Assembly (NCBI GenBank): GCA_025153775.1
Contig: JAOALC010000002.1
Span: forward strand, 372,001 to 436,000
Source of the DNA: SAR92 clade bacterium H231
GTDB taxonomy: Bacteria; Pseudomonadota; Gammaproteobacteria; Pseudomonadales; Porticoccaceae
Length of the DNA: 64,000 nucleotides
Direction of reading: 5' to 3'
In this document: positions 7,860-17,055 of the stretch, in pieces
Layout: each line of letters begins with the position of its first letter
Position numbering within the stretch: the stretch's first letter is position 1
Made by a program: the position numbers and the translations under genes
The notes under the pieces: generated by a model
What the model was told of the DNA's origin: nothing
Databases searched by the model: none
The model's input: only the letters and a program-made list of their open reading frames with translations

Positions 7860-10271
7860 ATGTCAATAATTAATAAACGAATCAAGCTTTACTCGATAAC
7901 GAGAGGTGCCCGAAGAGCAACAGAGGATCGTCGCTCACCTTACAAACCCATTGGCAAGCTTCTGCTGCCTCTAGCTATGGTTATGGGTGCATCTAACGCT
8001 TCTGCAGCAGTGCTTGAAGAAGTTATTGTTACAGCTCAGAAAAGAGCCCAGAGCTTGCAAGATGTTCCCATCTCAGTGCAAGCGGTTACTGGTGATACTA
8101 TTGAAGATGCCGGCATCCAACGACTGGAAGATCTAGCGGCCTACGTACCAAACGTGTACATTAAAGAAAATTTTGCAGGCGAAACCATCAGTGTTCGCGG
8201 CTTTGGCTCGGGTGGTAACCCCAGTTTTGAACAAGCAGTAGCCACCTTTATTGACGGTGTTTACTTTGGTCGTGCAAAACAATCTCTGGCTTCGTTCTTG
8301 GATATTGAGCGAGTTGAAGTACTCCGCGGTCCTCAGAGTACCTTTTTTGGTAATAACGCTATTGCCGGTGCATTGAACATTGGCACCCGACGCCCCAGTG
8401 ATGAAACTGAAGGCTCTATCTCTGTTAGCTACGCGCCGGATGATAATGAAATTGATACCACTCTCACCTACGGCGGCATGATCTCAGACACCGTTGATGC
8501 CAGAGTTGCCTTAAAACACCGGACAATAGATGGATACTTGAAATTGTGGGGTGGTGGCGCCACACCAGAGAAAGACACACTGGTTGGTCGTGTTAGCTTA
8601 CTTTGGGAAGCCAGCGATAGCCTAGAAGTTTTCGTTAAAGCTGAAAAAGGCAATGAAGAGACAACAGGTAGTACTGCTCAGTTAGTTGATTGCCCGAGCG
8701 TACACGTATCAAATACCCCAGGGATAGGTAACGGACTTTGTAGCATTGCTCTCGCTGTGACAGGTTTGGAATCAATGGGTTTTGATGAAGTCATCGAAAC
8801 AGGTGGCCTTAATGCTAGGCCTGGCATTAACCCGGATCAAAATATTGTTCCAGTACTGGCACAAGAAGGTGGTGAATTCCGCAACTTGGATACTGAAAAC
8901 TACAACCTAACCCTAAACTATGATCTCGATAGTTATACGTTAACGTCAGTTACTGGCATCACGGCTTATGAATCTGATCGTCAGTTTGATGTTGATAACA
9001 CACCAATAGCGTCTATCTCGACTAACAGGCAGGAAGACTTTGAGCAGTTCAGTCAAGAATTTAGAATCGTTTCTCCCGGTGGTGAAACCATTGACTGGCT
9101 AGCTGGCGTTTATTACCAAACCAACGAAGTCGACTTCTCCTATCAAACTTATACCTTACTACCACCGCCAGACGCTACAGGTTTCCAAGGCGGAACTTTA
9201 GGGTTAGTGGCTGGTGACTTTAAAGAAGATGCTGACACATGGGCAGCCTTTGCATCAGGCACATTAAATATCAGCGATGATTTTAATATCACCTTGGGGT
9301 TGCGCTATACCGAAGTGGAGAAAGAGGGTAGTAATGATCTAAATCTCTATATCACAGGCGATAATACTGCTGTACCGATACTAACCAATCCAATTCCTGC
9401 CCTTGGTGCCGCATTTACTGCGTTTGAGGTTAATGGCGTTAAAGTAAATGAAGAAAAAGTCACCGGTAATTTAAATGCCAGCTGGCATGCTACTGAAGAA
9501 GTTATGCTCTATGGCACATATTCTCAGGGGTTCAAAGCAGGTGGTTTCGATAACCTGATTCGTAAGCCAGCATCTCAAGGCGGCAATCTTACTTTCGGTA
9601 CCGAGGAAGTAGAGGCCCTCGAATTTGGTGCCAAGATGGATTGGGGCTCAACCCGACTCAACCTGGCATTGTTTCGCAATGAATTTACCGACCTTCAGCA
9701 AAGTATCTTCAGCCCTGCTGCTATCGCGTTCATTATCGATAATGTAGGTTCAGCGGTTTCTCAAGGTATCGAAGCAGACTTTATGTGGGCCGCAACGGAT
9801 AACCTGACGATCAGTGCATCAGCAGCTATTCTAGATGCATATTATGAATCGTTTGAAGGAGCCTCCTGTTCAGCTATACAAGCTTTAGCCGGAGCGACAT
9901 CTTGTTCTTTAACAGGTGAGGCTCTACCATTTGCAGCGGACTGGAATGCTGTACTTAACTTCGATCACAGACTCCCAGTGGGTGATAGTCTTGAGTTGAA
10001 CACTCAGCTGACCGTTGCCTCTACCGATAAGTATCGTACTGGCATAGAAACTGATCCACGTTATATGCAAGACGCCTTCGAAACGGTTGACCTTCGTGTA
10101 AGCCTTAGTGATCTAGAAGATACTTGGACTGTTGCACTATGGGGTAAAAACTTGACTGATGAATTGGTGATAGACAACTCCACCAACGCAGCGGTACGCA
10201 GTGTCGGATCAATATTATCAACAACTGGAAGACCACTTTCTTGGGGTGTTTCAGCCAGTTATAATTTTTAA
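7860..10271 (+). CDS. TonB-dependent outer-membrane receptor (module I)
   Basis: An 803-residue TonB-dependent receptor that would move a scarce substrate across the outer membrane using energy from TonB-ExbB-ExbD. After an unusually long basic N-terminus there is a hydrophobic signal segment at about residues 31-49 ending ASNASAA. A TonB box (EEVIVTAQKR) follows, then the plug domain with RVEVLRGPQSTFFG, and a 22-strand-type barrel ending in an aromatic residue (SASYNF). A strong GGGGG ribosome-binding site sits just upstream, and an intrinsic terminator follows the stop. The EEVIVTAQKRAQSLQDVPISV start is typical of the large marine/sphingomonad receptor family associated with aromatic and other organic substrates. 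Its placement suggests import of the substrate of the dehalogenase module, although cobalamin uptake is a possible alternative. Confidence 0.92.
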   Translation: MSIINKRIKLYSITRGARRATEDRRSPYKPIGKLLLPLAMVMGASNASAAVLEEVIVTAQKRAQSLQDVPISVQAVTGDTIEDAGIQRLEDLAAYVPNVYIKENFAGETISVRGFGSGGNPSFEQAVATFIDGVYFGRAKQSLASFLDIERVEVLRGPQSTFFGNNAIAGALNIGTRRPSDETEGSISVSYAPDDNEIDTTLTYGGMISDTVDARVALKHRTIDGYLKLWGGGATPEKDTLVGRVSLLWEASDSLEVFVKAEKGNEETTGSTAQLVDCPSVHVSNTPGIGNGLCSIALAVTGLESMGFDEVIETGGLNARPGINPDQNIVPVLAQEGGEFRNLDTENYNLTLNYDLDSYTLTSVTGITAYESDRQFDVDNTPIASISTNRQEDFEQFSQEFRIVSPGGETIDWLAGVYYQTNEVDFSYQTYTLLPPPDATGFQGGTLGLVAGDFKEDADTWAAFASGTLNISDDFNITLGLRYTEVEKEGSNDLNLYITGDNTAVPILTNPIPALGAAFTAFEVNGVKVNEEKVTGNLNASWHATEEVMLYGTYSQGFKAGGFDNLIRKPASQGGNLTFGTEEVEALEFGAKMDWGSTRLNLALFRNEFTDLQQSIFSPAAIAFIIDNVGSAVSQGIEADFMWAATDNLTISASAAILDAYYESFEGASCSAIQALAGATSCSLTGEALPFAADWNAVLNFDHRLPVGDSLELNTQLTVASTDKYRTGIETDPRYMQDAFETVDLRVSLSDLEDTWTVALWGKNLTDELVIDNSTNAAVRSVGSILSTTGRPLSWGVSASYNF

Positions 10272-10277
10272 CTGGTA

Positions 10278-10319
10278 AAAAGCACCACTCCTTCGGGGGG
10301 TGGTGCTTTTCTTTTTTTA
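10278..10319 (+). terminator. Intrinsic terminator after the TonB receptor
   Basis: An 11-bp stem AAAAGCACCAC/GTGGTGCTTTT closes over a CC-TTCG-GG inner loop and is followed by a run of T residues. It begins seven bases after the receptor stop codon. Confidence 0.9.
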
Positions 10320-10511
10320 TCTTCAGGTTTATCTCCGCCTATTATCTCTCAACAGCACGCATTTTGCTTAAACTGCTTTAGAATGATGAACCAACTTCCC
10401 CAAAGTCTCGGTCCTCTCGGGAGTTGCAGTCATCCCCAGCAAGAACCGAATTCTATGCTTTTACGGAGTTGCCTATAGGAACTAACCTAGGATAACTCTG
10501 CAACCGGCTTA

Positions 10512-10694
10512 TTATCGACCAAGTGATTTCCGAGCAATGCCATACAGAAATCCGCCAAGAAGAATCCACGCGATAATAATTCCCCATTCTTGGGGCCAGA
10601 GTAAAGCAGCAGGGCTACCGGGTAAGTAAAGCAGTGTCATACCAATAGCAAGCACCAGTGCAAGGCTACCGACAAACTGTCCACAAGGTACTTT
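10512..10694 (-). pseudogene. 3' remnant of an APC-type amino-acid permease
   Basis: On the minus strand an open frame of about 60 codons ends at a TAA (10512-10514) and encodes a sequence containing LLYLPGSPAALLWPQEWG and a final hydrophobic helix ending IARKSLGR. This is the usual C-terminal pattern of APC-superfamily amino-acid permeases. There is no start and no upstream part: in-frame stops appear just beyond 10700, exactly where the degenerate ssrA 3'-end repeat begins. I infer that an integration event or its later deletion cut away the rest of the permease. The sequence between 10320 and 10511 shows no gene that I can support. Confidence 0.6.
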
Positions 10695-10712
10695 CGGACT
10701 GAGGTTTTATGG

Positions 10713-10808
10713 GGTGGAGGCCACAGGAACTTTAAATCGACTGTAAGCTAGTCAATAAATACTGGTTTAGTAATTTAAAACATGCGCTTTTGCTATAGCT
10801 TTTGTTAC
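10713..10808. repeat. Degenerate ssrA-type attachment-site repeat (oldest-looking copy)
   Basis: This 96-bp stretch begins GGTGGAGGCC and aligns along its whole length with the elements at 15441-15535 and 35343-35437, including the GACTGTAAGC segment, the TTTAGTAATTTAAAA segment and the final CTTTTGTTAC. The upstream GAGGTTTTAT also matches the ssrA terminator that precedes the better-preserved copies. Many substitutions are present, so it appears to be the most decayed member. Confidence 0.65.
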
Positions 10809-10828
10809 CGCGAATTACTGCGAAATCA

Positions 10829-11737
10829 TCATGGCCTACTGATAAGCTCGCTCTCTGCTCTTAGGCTTAGTGAAAAGGCATTGGTGGTGGCTGGGTTTTG
10901 CGACTGATGATAATGTTTTCGCGCATACCAAATTTTAAGATAGCGATAAAACGGCACGGTTGGATAAAGATGGTGCACGAGATGATAATTTTGAAAGAGC
11001 AGCACCGGCGTCAGCAACCACTCCATACCCACGCGATTTGATGTGCACTGGAAAGGCTGATCTTTTGCCTGCGCTTGGTGTGGGTAGTGAGGCAAAAAAT
11101 CAAATGTGATGGCCAAGAATATCGCCGTGATACGCCCCGGAATAAGGAATAGCAACAGGTAGTAATTCAGCCAGCCGTTGGCACTGATAACTGTCAATAC
11201 AACCGCCGCAAAAAGCAGTGCTAACAGCATTTCTCTGCGTTCACTTTTTGGCCTTTTCATAAACACCGAGGGATTTAAATAGCGGTAGAGATAGTTGATA
11301 TCCAGAGTCGTCCATTTCAATGGTAGAAGCCAACCTGGGCCGCTGCCAACGTATAGGTCGGGATCTTTAGTTTTATCATTCGTGAACCTGTGATGCTGCA
11401 TATGGATGTAACGGAACGCGCGAAAAAATGGTACAGGTGATTGCAACACCGTAGCCAATCGACCCACCCAATCATTCAGTGTGCGATTAGCGCTCACTGA
11501 GCCATGGGACGCTTCATGAGCCGGCGTGAAGGACATATACGCGGCAATGGTATTAAACAGGATGGCCCAAGATAGCGGCAATGCCCCCTCAATATGGGCG
11601 ATGGTTGCTAGACTAAAAATTACAAAGGAGACCACAAGAAGGATAATTGTAGGCCAAGCCACTGCAGGCTTTTTCATCAGGGTTTTAAAAAGTACTAGAT
11701 CATCAGCTTGATCAGCAATGGCGGATTGTGCATTCAT
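10829..11737 (-). CDS. Membrane fatty-acid desaturase/hydroxylase
   Basis: A 302-residue integral-membrane di-iron enzyme. The histidine clusters expected for the fatty-acid desaturase superfamily are HEASH at 74-78, HMQHH at 112-116 and HLVHH at 252-256, with a further HYPH at 217-220. Hydrophobic stretches lie at about 28-48, 55-72, 170-187 and 190-210. It would use O2 and electrons from a ferredoxin or similar donor to desaturate or hydroxylate a lipid-like chain in the inner membrane. It is divergent from an AraC/OruR-type regulator about 190 bp away. The beta-carotene-hydroxylase branch and the alkane/acyl branch cannot be separated by eye. Confidence 0.85.
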   Translation of the reverse strand: MNAQSAIADQADDLVLFKTLMKKPAVAWPTIILLVVSFVIFSLATIAHIEGALPLSWAILFNTIAAYMSFTPAHEASHGSVSANRTLNDWVGRLATVLQSPVPFFRAFRYIHMQHHRFTNDKTKDPDLYVGSGPGWLLPLKWTTLDINYLYRYLNPSVFMKRPKSERREMLLALLFAAVVLTVISANGWLNYYLLLFLIPGRITAIFLAITFDFLPHYPHQAQAKDQPFQCTSNRVGMEWLLTPVLLFQNYHLVHHLYPTVPFYRYLKIWYARKHYHQSQNPATTNAFSLSLRAESELISRP

Positions 11738-11928
11738 TGTTAAGCTCAGGGCCTCTATGTTGCAGCAAATTGACCGTTATCTTTCAACATATCATCTTGA
11801 TTTGGCAGAACAAACCATGACACTAGGGGGACAAATAGTGACAATATAGGCAGCGCAGAGTTACACTTGGAACGGCGATTCCGGTCGCCAGCAGAATAAT
11901 TGGGTTAGATTTTTTAGGTTGCCTGCAT

Positions 11929-12990
11929 ATGCGAAGCCACAAACATTCTCCCTCCAGCTATGCCCGTATCCTATTTCGCTATTTGGGACTCAGCGAAAAA
12001 ACCGGTCAAGGCTACTTTACGGGCACCAATGTGTCTTATAAAGAACTCATGACGCTAGACGGGACAATTCCTCGCGCCGATATGGTTACTATCTACAAAA
12101 ACGCACTGACTATCTCTGGCCGTGACGATTTGGGGCTGTTAGTTGGGACCCAGTTAAGTTTGCCAACCCATGGCCCCCTCGGTGTGGCCGCTTTTAGTGG
12201 GCCTGACCTTCGCACCGCCCTGACTTTGCTTGCTCAATACGGGCAAACTCGCGTGGAATTTTTTAATACTTCCGTCAGTGAGCATCCAGCAGGCCTGAAA
12301 ATTCATTTTGCTGAAACTTTCGATTTGAGTGATTTGCGCTTATTTCTCACCGAAACGGTATTTAGTGGACTATTTTCGGCTATAGAGTTTTTCGTAGGCG
12401 CCGGTCAGTTTAAAGGTCAAGTCTATTTCTCTTATCCACAGCCAAGCTATTGGCAAAAGTATCACAATGCGTTTGGTGACAATATACAGTTCAATCATTC
12501 GGTCACTGAAATCATCATTTCAAAGTCTCTATTATCGGTGCCTTCACCGACAGCTGACGCTGAGTTGCACAAGCAAGCAGTGGCGATCTGTGAACAGCAA
12601 CTTAAAGAAATAACAGCGGATAAGGCAGGAGGCCCTAGCCTGTCGATTGAACAGAGGGTATCAACACTACTATTTGAAAATCCAGGCAGGATATGGACCC
12701 TAAGTGAAGTGGCAGAAAAGCTGTGTATGAGCCCGCGCACAGTCATTAGAAAACTACAATCAGAGGGCACTCAATTCCAGATAATTCGCGACGAGCTAGC
12801 GAAAAAACAAGTAGCCAACTACTTAGCTGATGCCAGTTTATCTGTGGAAAGTATTGGCTATTTAATGGGTTTTAGTGATGTATCTAGCTTTAGACGCAGT
12901 TTCAAACGGTGGTTTGGACAAACGCCATCGCAGTATATCGCCAGAGTCAGGGGAGCCGATGCTCAACTTGGTGGCGGCAGCAGCCCTTAA
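11929..12990 (+). CDS. AraC-family regulator with arabinose-binding-type N-domain (OruR-like)
   Basis: A 353-residue regulator. The N-terminal 200 residues match the Arabinose_bd pattern found in OruR/ArgR-like AraC proteins (for example LGVAAFSGPDLRTALTLLAQYG). The C-terminal domain, about 250-345, has two helix-turn-helix motifs (SEVAEKLCMSPRTVIRKLQ and SIGYLMGFSDVSSFRRSFKRWFGQTPSQY). It is divergent from the desaturase gene and very probably controls it. A second regulator of the same architecture lies 1.1 kb downstream, next to the ferritin-like hydrolase gene. Confidence 0.9.
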   Translation: MRSHKHSPSSYARILFRYLGLSEKTGQGYFTGTNVSYKELMTLDGTIPRADMVTIYKNALTISGRDDLGLLVGTQLSLPTHGPLGVAAFSGPDLRTALTLLAQYGQTRVEFFNTSVSEHPAGLKIHFAETFDLSDLRLFLTETVFSGLFSAIEFFVGAGQFKGQVYFSYPQPSYWQKYHNAFGDNIQFNHSVTEIIISKSLLSVPSPTADAELHKQAVAICEQQLKEITADKAGGPSLSIEQRVSTLLFENPGRIWTLSEVAEKLCMSPRTVIRKLQSEGTQFQIIRDELAKKQVANYLADASLSVESIGYLMGFSDVSSFRRSFKRWFGQTPSQYIARVRGADAQLGGGSSP

Positions 12991-13039
12991 ACTATCAAGC
13001 ATTGATCAATATAGCTTTAATGCGTTTATAAAATCGTAA

Positions 13040-13103
13040 ATTTGACGCAGATCAGAGGCAGACTGCAACTGCAACTGCAACTGCAACTGCAACTGCGTCA
13101 AAT
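13040..13103. repeat. CTGCAA hexamer tract inside an 11-bp inverted repeat
   Basis: Arms ATTTGACGCAG (13040-13050) and CTGCGTCAAAT (13093-13103) are perfect complements. Between them is a tandem run of nearly six CTGCAA units (13063-13096). The structure sits in the 115-bp gap between two convergent genes, ending just before the hydrolase stop codon. It could act as a bidirectional transcription stop, although a clear T-run is missing. The tract length should vary by slippage. Confidence 0.8.
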
Positions 13104-13105
13104 CA

Positions 13106-13960
13106 TCAGCTGACAGCAACCGTCGGTTGCAATTTTTCTTGCCAGGTCTTTAAAAGAGATCTGTTGTCTATTTCCCAGGGATGAAAATCTTCCTGAAAAA
13201 AAGCTTTATAGGCAGGGACATGAGCTCTAATAAAGCCATCTTTTGAAAATAGAAATTTGGCGACACTCTTAAACGTTTTCCACTTCCAAAGCTGCTTATC
13301 ATGACGCAGCATTTTAACCGCCACCGACAACGTATCTTTGAACAGAAAAAACATTGCAAAGCGCATCACGCTTGTGCGCATTTTAAAACTACCACCAATT
13401 TGATTGTAGACATCAAATGCAACAGATTTGTGCTCAAGCTCTTCGAGGGAATGCCACTGCCAAAGCTCAGCCATCGCCGCAGGCATACTTTTTATTAAAC
13501 GCCCTTCGAGAATATTTTCACCAAAGGTGGCAGTGAAATGCTCTGATGATACAGTTGCAGCGAGGTTGACACGAGGAGTGATCTGAGTATCATTTTTTGC
13601 GGTCTCTAGTCGGTCCAGAAAAACCCTCTCTAGCGAAGCTAAATCATAACCTCTTTGTTGACACAGCAACTTATTATATTTTCGATGCTCGCGGCTATGT
13701 ATAGCCTCTTGCTGATAAAAGTCTGCAACGTCCTTGGCTAACTTTGCGTCGGTGATGCGATCTTCGTAAGCTCGAACAGAATCGATAAAATTGCGCTCGC
13801 CCGCTGGAAAACTGATGCTCATAGCATTAAAAAAAGCTGTTAAAAATGGGTCGTTATCTGCCCAATCAGTAGCCAGAATTTTTTCCAGCTCAAATGTTCT
13901 ATTTCTAACCTCGATAGAAACATCATTTGGCATCGTCGATTCTACGCTTATTGCAGTCAT
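13106..13960 (-). CDS. Predicted metal-dependent hydrolase, ferritin-like fold (PF10118 type)
   Basis: A 284-residue protein of the family annotated as predicted metal-dependent hydrolase. Helical segments carry likely metal ligands: FPAGE at 51-55, QEAIHSREH at 84-92 and HSLEELEHKS at 170-179, followed by AFDVY. The E/H pattern resembles a ferritin-like di-iron site, and no member has a well-established reaction. It is divergent from an AraC/OruR-type regulator at 14109, across a gap with two similar CAGTCA-containing segments that may be operator half-sites. Together with the neighbouring desaturase it suggests a lipid-related redox pair, which is an inference from co-location only. Confidence 0.78.
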   Translation of the reverse strand: MTAISVESTMPNDVSIEVRNRTFELEKILATDWADNDPFLTAFFNAMSISFPAGERNFIDSVRAYEDRITDAKLAKDVADFYQQEAIHSREHRKYNKLLCQQRGYDLASLERVFLDRLETAKNDTQITPRVNLAATVSSEHFTATFGENILEGRLIKSMPAAMAELWQWHSLEELEHKSVAFDVYNQIGGSFKMRTSVMRFAMFFLFKDTLSVAVKMLRHDKQLWKWKTFKSVAKFLFSKDGFIRAHVPAYKAFFQEDFHPWEIDNRSLLKTWQEKLQPTVAVS

Positions 13961-14108
13961 AGCTCTCTCCTTGGTTACATTTCGCTCAGAATAACAGCTG
14001 AGCCTGAAAAATGGGGGATGTTTTCAGTCACAATAGGGGATATATTCAGTCAACTGTGATAAGTTCTCAGTCTCTTAAGACCAATTAACGCTGGTAACAT
14101 AGGCCAAT

Positions 14109-15131
14109 ATGGTGATCAATCAACCGATACATAATCATATAGTCGAAAATCTGCTTACGATCTTGGCAGAGCAAGGCATCTCGTCACAACAACTTTTTGA
14201 GCGACCCGAGCTCGGTACATTTGAAGATCGAGAAACGCAAACCATTGAGCCAAATAAAATCCCGAGCCTGCTTCAGGCTGCATTCGCTTTAACCAATGAT
14301 CCCACATTGATGATGGGTCTCGGACAAAAAATCGATATATCCAATCTGGGCACCTTTGGTTTTGCGCTCATGAGTTGCGCCACTCTGCAGGAAGCACTTA
14401 AACTTTTACTCCGCTACCAATCCATTACAAGCCCGGGGTTATCGTTTCGATCCTTGGAGTCAGATAAGGATATTATTCTGCGTACCTCTATTGAGGTCGG
14501 TACGCCACTGCAGAAAAGACTTATTACTGAATTGGCATTCTCGCAAATAATACGGATTGCCCAAATTCTTGCCAACCCTGTGACTAATCAGAGTGAACTT
14601 CGCTTCAAGCATGATGATGCGGGCATCCTGCAAGCCTATAAGGCTGTGCTTAGCGTGCCCATTAAGTTCAACCAAAATCATAGTGAATTTTTAATATCTA
14701 AAAATATTATTGAATGCAAGATCACTTCTTCTAACCCAGTGGCACACGTAATTTTCCAACAGCAGTGTGAAGATTTGTTGCGCGGGCTAAACAGGATAGA
14801 GAATTTCTCTGCTGCCATAAGGCGAATGTTGATTCAGGCTGGTGGCGAATTTCCCAATATTCATCATATTGCTAAAACACTGCATATGAGCGAGAGCACA
14901 GTGCGACGACGCCTTAGCAACGAAGGCACTAATTTCCGCGTGATCTGCGATGAGGTAAGGAATGTCTTGGCACGTCAATACCTTGCAGCGTCTGAACTCA
15001 CCATTGCCGAGATCGCCTCATTATTGGACTACAGCGAACCTGTGAGCTTTCGTCGCGCCTTTGTGCGCTGGAATGAAATGACACCGATTGAGTATCGGCA
15101 TCATCACAGAGTCCCTGTACAGAATAGCTAA
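14109..15131 (+). CDS. AraC-family regulator (second OruR-like copy)
   Basis: A 340-residue regulator with the same layout as the one at 11929: an arabinose-binding-type N-domain (LGTFGFALMSCATLQEALKL at about 77-96) and a C-terminal pair of helix-turn-helix motifs (IAKTLHMSESTVRRRLSNEG and IASLLDYSEPVSFRRAFVRW). It is divergent from the ferritin-like hydrolase, which is its likely target. The two regulators are clearly different in sequence, so this is two regulator-target pairs and not a recent duplication. Confidence 0.9.
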   Translation: MVINQPIHNHIVENLLTILAEQGISSQQLFERPELGTFEDRETQTIEPNKIPSLLQAAFALTNDPTLMMGLGQKIDISNLGTFGFALMSCATLQEALKLLLRYQSITSPGLSFRSLESDKDIILRTSIEVGTPLQKRLITELAFSQIIRIAQILANPVTNQSELRFKHDDAGILQAYKAVLSVPIKFNQNHSEFLISKNIIECKITSSNPVAHVIFQQQCEDLLRGLNRIENFSAAIRRMLIQAGGEFPNIHHIAKTLHMSESTVRRRLSNEGTNFRVICDEVRNVLARQYLAASELTIAEIASLLDYSEPVSFRRAFVRWNEMTPIEYRHHHRVPVQNS

Positions 15132-15218
15132 ACTGGCTTTGCACACGCGCTCCATGAACGACCAAAGCCCAATTGTTGCGGTTAGATACAGAGCAGTCCT
15201 TAAACCACGTAGCCGAGA

Positions 15219-15386
15219 CTAGTCCCGGCTGTAGTAAATATTTCTCAGGTAAATCTGTTTATTTTCAGCACGATTCGGACTGAGTAATGACAACATGCCA
15301 GTCACATCTTTAAGGTCGGTACCCGCATTCAATTGCTCTATCGAGAGCTTAATGAATCTTTCTACGCCTATAAAACCCGATAAAAC
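15219..15386 (-). pseudogene. Short coding-like remnant next to an attachment repeat
   Basis: An open minus-strand frame of about 55 codons ends with TAG at 15219-15221 and encodes a protein-like sequence ending NKQIYLRNIYYSRD. It has no clear start, because a stop lies at 15387-15389. I do not recognise the family. Its position immediately left of an ssrA-type repeat suggests that it is the tail of a gene truncated when the module was inserted or trimmed. Confidence 0.3.
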
Positions 15387-15440
15387 CTATTTAAATCAAA
15401 GCTTTATGGTACTTTAAAGCCCCTTTCGGGGCCATTGTTT

Positions 15441-15535
15441 GGTGGAGGCGGCGGGAATTGCACACAGACAGTAACCTATTGATTAATATAGGTTTAATGA
15501 GTTTCAAAATCCGCTTTTGTTACATCCTTTGTTAC
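15441..15535. repeat. ssrA 3'-end attachment repeat with 95-bp arm
   Basis: The first 20 bases (GGTGGAGGCGGCGGGAATTG) equal the 3' end of the tmRNA gene at 50221-50240. The following tail, up to two TTTGTTAC motifs, is shared with 35343-35437 at the same length with only about nine differences. A small hairpin, GCCCC-TTTC-GGGGC, lies just before it (15419-15432), and the preceding bases (TATGGTACTTTAAAGCCCC) also match those before 49871. I interpret this as an att site left by an element that integrated into ssrA. Confidence 0.85.
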
Positions 15536-15586
15536 ATTAAATAACCCATTATTTGTCAGCCAGATAGTAAGCCAAACTGTATGTCA

Positions 15587-15910
15587 TCAGCGCTGCTTTG
15601 CGAAAAATATGTTTGTCCAAACATGGCGTATGAAATCAATGGCGATCAAGCAAAAGCCATTAACCATAAACACGTTGTAATAAAAGAAACTTGGGTTATA
15701 GCTTGGTTCAGACAAAAAGCCCCAAAACCCAGTGTTTGGCTCAAACACTTCACCAAAGGTACCGATTGCTATTCCCAATAGGCCGATCCATCCAATAAAC
15801 GATGGTGGCGCTTTTGGCACCTTTCCATGGTTTATGCATAGCAGGACACCACTGATAACTGCTAACGAGAGGGACCACTTAATTATCAACAAAAATATAT
15901 CTTCGGACAA
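15587..15910 (-). CDS. Small membrane protein of unknown function
   Basis: A 107-residue frame with three likely membrane helices (about residues 5-25, 37-55 and 75-95). I do not recognise the family. Its hydrophobic pattern and position directly after the attachment repeat make it a plausible gene, but an overlapping plus-strand frame exists and no strong ribosome-binding site is evident, so confidence is limited. Confidence 0.45.
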   Translation of the reverse strand: MSEDIFLLIIKWSLSLAVISGVLLCINHGKVPKAPPSFIGWIGLLGIAIGTFGEVFEPNTGFWGFLSEPSYNPSFFYYNVFMVNGFCLIAIDFIRHVWTNIFFAKQR

Positions 15911-16039
15911 AACTCAAATTACCTGCATTCACTGTTATTCACAACTTTATAGGACAGGCCGCACTACGCTAAGTTCGCCATATCGGACAGTAGGGACTGT
16001 AAAAGTCGTACAGCGAGCTTAGCTATCATCAATCTATCT

Positions 16040-16855
16040 CTAGTGGTGGATAGTAATGAGGTCCCAAGAGGCTTTAGCATTGAATCTCAGTGGTATAACG
16101 CTAGTTCCGATGCCTGAACTCACAAAGATCTGTCTCTGTTTGTCTTTGTATAGCCCGCAATGGGCTTCTCTGGGCGCCTGAGTAGGCACATACAAAGGCC
16201 CAAGCAAAGGTATAGATATTTGACCGCAGTGGGTATGGCCCGCTAATACAAGCCCTTCCACCTTGGGATTGAATGCTCCGGCGGGGTCATGCGTTAGAGT
16301 GATCTGAAGACGATCGGCGCAGGAGGTAGAAAAGTCTACATATTTGAAGTGACCAGTAAAGGCGTCACCAAAACCGCGTATACAGGTACCAATGGCTTCT
16401 AGCACAACCGTCTCATTCTCCAGCACCGTCACTCCAGCTTCAGATAGATACTCCGTCCAGGATTCAGCCCCAGACCAGTGATCATGATTTCCAAGAACAG
16501 CCACGACGGGTATGCCACCTGACGCTCGAAATATATTTGCAATAGCGGGCCCAATTGATGCTATGTCCTGGTTCGAAGCTCCATCGTTAATGTAGTCCCC
16601 ACCGAGTAATATGATGTCGAGGGTTTGTTCAATCACTCCTGACCATAGCTCCGTAAGCTCAGCGATGGCATCAGGTGAGTTTTTGACGTGGAGATCACTT
16701 AGAAGCGCAACTCGAAGCGTTTCGTGAGACTCACTATCCGTTAGAACGTAAAGAGATTGGGTGTTCATTCTAGGCTTAGTGCCGCTATTAACGTAGATGC
16801 CAACCACAACAAGCACAACTGCAAGAACAGCATTTCCTAATGCGACGTGTTTCAT
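16040..16855 (-). CDS. Membrane-anchored metallophosphoesterase (YkuE/YaeI-like)
   Basis: A 271-residue calcineurin-type phosphoesterase. The N-terminus carries one membrane or uncleaved signal helix (about 5-22), so the catalytic domain should face the periplasm. Metal-binding motifs are complete: SDLH at 53-56, GGDY at 85-88, GNHDHW at 122-127, THD at 188-190 and GHTHCGQ at 206-212. Relatives act on phospholipid-type or UDP-diacylglucosamine-type substrates, which cannot be resolved here. It is divergent from the secreted-protein gene at 17056. Confidence 0.88.
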   Translation of the reverse strand: MKHVALGNAVLAVVLVVVGIYVNSGTKPRMNTQSLYVLTDSESHETLRVALLSDLHVKNSPDAIAELTELWSGVIEQTLDIILLGGDYINDGASNQDIASIGPAIANIFRASGGIPVVAVLGNHDHWSGAESWTEYLSEAGVTVLENETVVLEAIGTCIRGFGDAFTGHFKYVDFSTSCADRLQITLTHDPAGAFNPKVEGLVLAGHTHCGQISIPLLGPLYVPTQAPREAHCGLYKDKQRQIFVSSGIGTSVIPLRFNAKASWDLITIHH

Positions 16856-17055
16856 AATGCTCCCCTAAGGCGCCTGAGTAATAACACGGCAAGTCAGAAT
16901 CAATTAAATAAAGAGACATTTACACAATGCTCTCTGCTGTGTATTAATGTCGATGTATTAATTATTGCATAGATGCTTTTCAGCACTATCGCGAAATTAA
17001 TTCGTAATTAACGAACAAATACATAAAAACTACTAAGCTCAAGGAGTATACAGTA

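Noticed and set aside
10372-10511. Possible tRNA or small RNA in the gap after the TonB receptor
   Set aside because: Some complementary segments exist but no cloverleaf, anticodon arm or promoter-terminator pair could be built.
13063-13096. CRISPR-like repeat array
   Set aside because: The units are six bases in direct contiguous tandem with no spacers and no cas genes nearby.
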